Source of the DNA: an uncultured Eubacteriales bacterium | GTDB taxonomy: Bacteria; Bacillota_A; Clostridia; Oscillospirales; CAG-272 | Length of the DNA stretch: 6,303 nt | Direction: 5' to 3' | NCBI GenBank assembly: GCA_900557635.1 | Contig: USTB01000055.1 | Coordinates: forward strand, 1-6,303 | Shown: piece by piece, positions 6,292 through 6,303 of the stretch | How positions within the stretch are numbered: the stretch's first letter is position 1 | Layout: each line of letters begins with the position of its first letter | Position numbers and translations under genes: made by a program | The notes under the pieces: generated by a model | What the model saw: only the letters and a program-made list of their open reading frames with translations | Database searches by the model: none | Told to the model about the DNA's origin: nothing

Positions 6292-6303
6292 GGCTTCATC
6301 GCG

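Noticed and set aside
1..6303. CRISPR array, insertion sequence, phage or toxin-antitoxin genes
   Set aside because: No regularly spaced repeats, transposase, integrase or small paired-gene patterns were seen on either strand.

Overview
The window reads as a chromosomal segment from a GC-rich, low-complexity-poor member of the Bacillota, most likely an uncultured gut Clostridia lineage (Oscillospirales or relatives). This rests on a DUF1934 protein and a SleB/CwlJ-type cell-wall hydrolase relative (both typical of Bacillota), the short MetH plus separate reactivation-domain arrangement, strong AGGAGG-like ribosome binding sites and consensus sigma-A promoters. The taxonomic call is inference.

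Layout, right to left, on the minus strand: a consensus promoter (6263-6291) starts an operon of metF (6233-5376), a stand-alone methionine synthase reactivation-domain protein (5379-4789) and metH (4792-2448). Both junctions are 4-base ATGA overlaps, so the three products are probably translationally coupled. MetF makes 5-methyltetrahydrofolate, MetH transfers its methyl group to homocysteine through cobalamin, and the small protein probably supports reductive remethylation of oxidised cobalamin in MetH. As sequenced, metH carries one frameshift at a run of six G (plus-strand C 3767-3772). Protein similarity continues across it, so this is either a sequence error or a real lesion.

The 316-base gap 2132-2447 holds no gene but is full of structure. 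It has a perfect consensus promoter pointing leftward (2166-2194), an AT-rich inverted repeat (2225-2259), and a 142-base element (2283-2424) that folds into a closed four-way, cloverleaf-like set of perfect inverted repeats with no U-tract on either side. That element is the most unusual thing in the window.

Left part: a plus-strand gene (1613-2131) encodes a secreted SleB-like protein that is short and seems to lack the catalytic glutamate. Divergent from it on the minus strand are a DUF1934 protein with an acidic insertion (1528-944) and, 34 bases on, holA (DNA polymerase III delta subunit, 909 to the window edge, C-terminus missing). The leftward promoter at 2166-2194 runs antisense through the SleB-like gene towards this DUF1934-holA pair.
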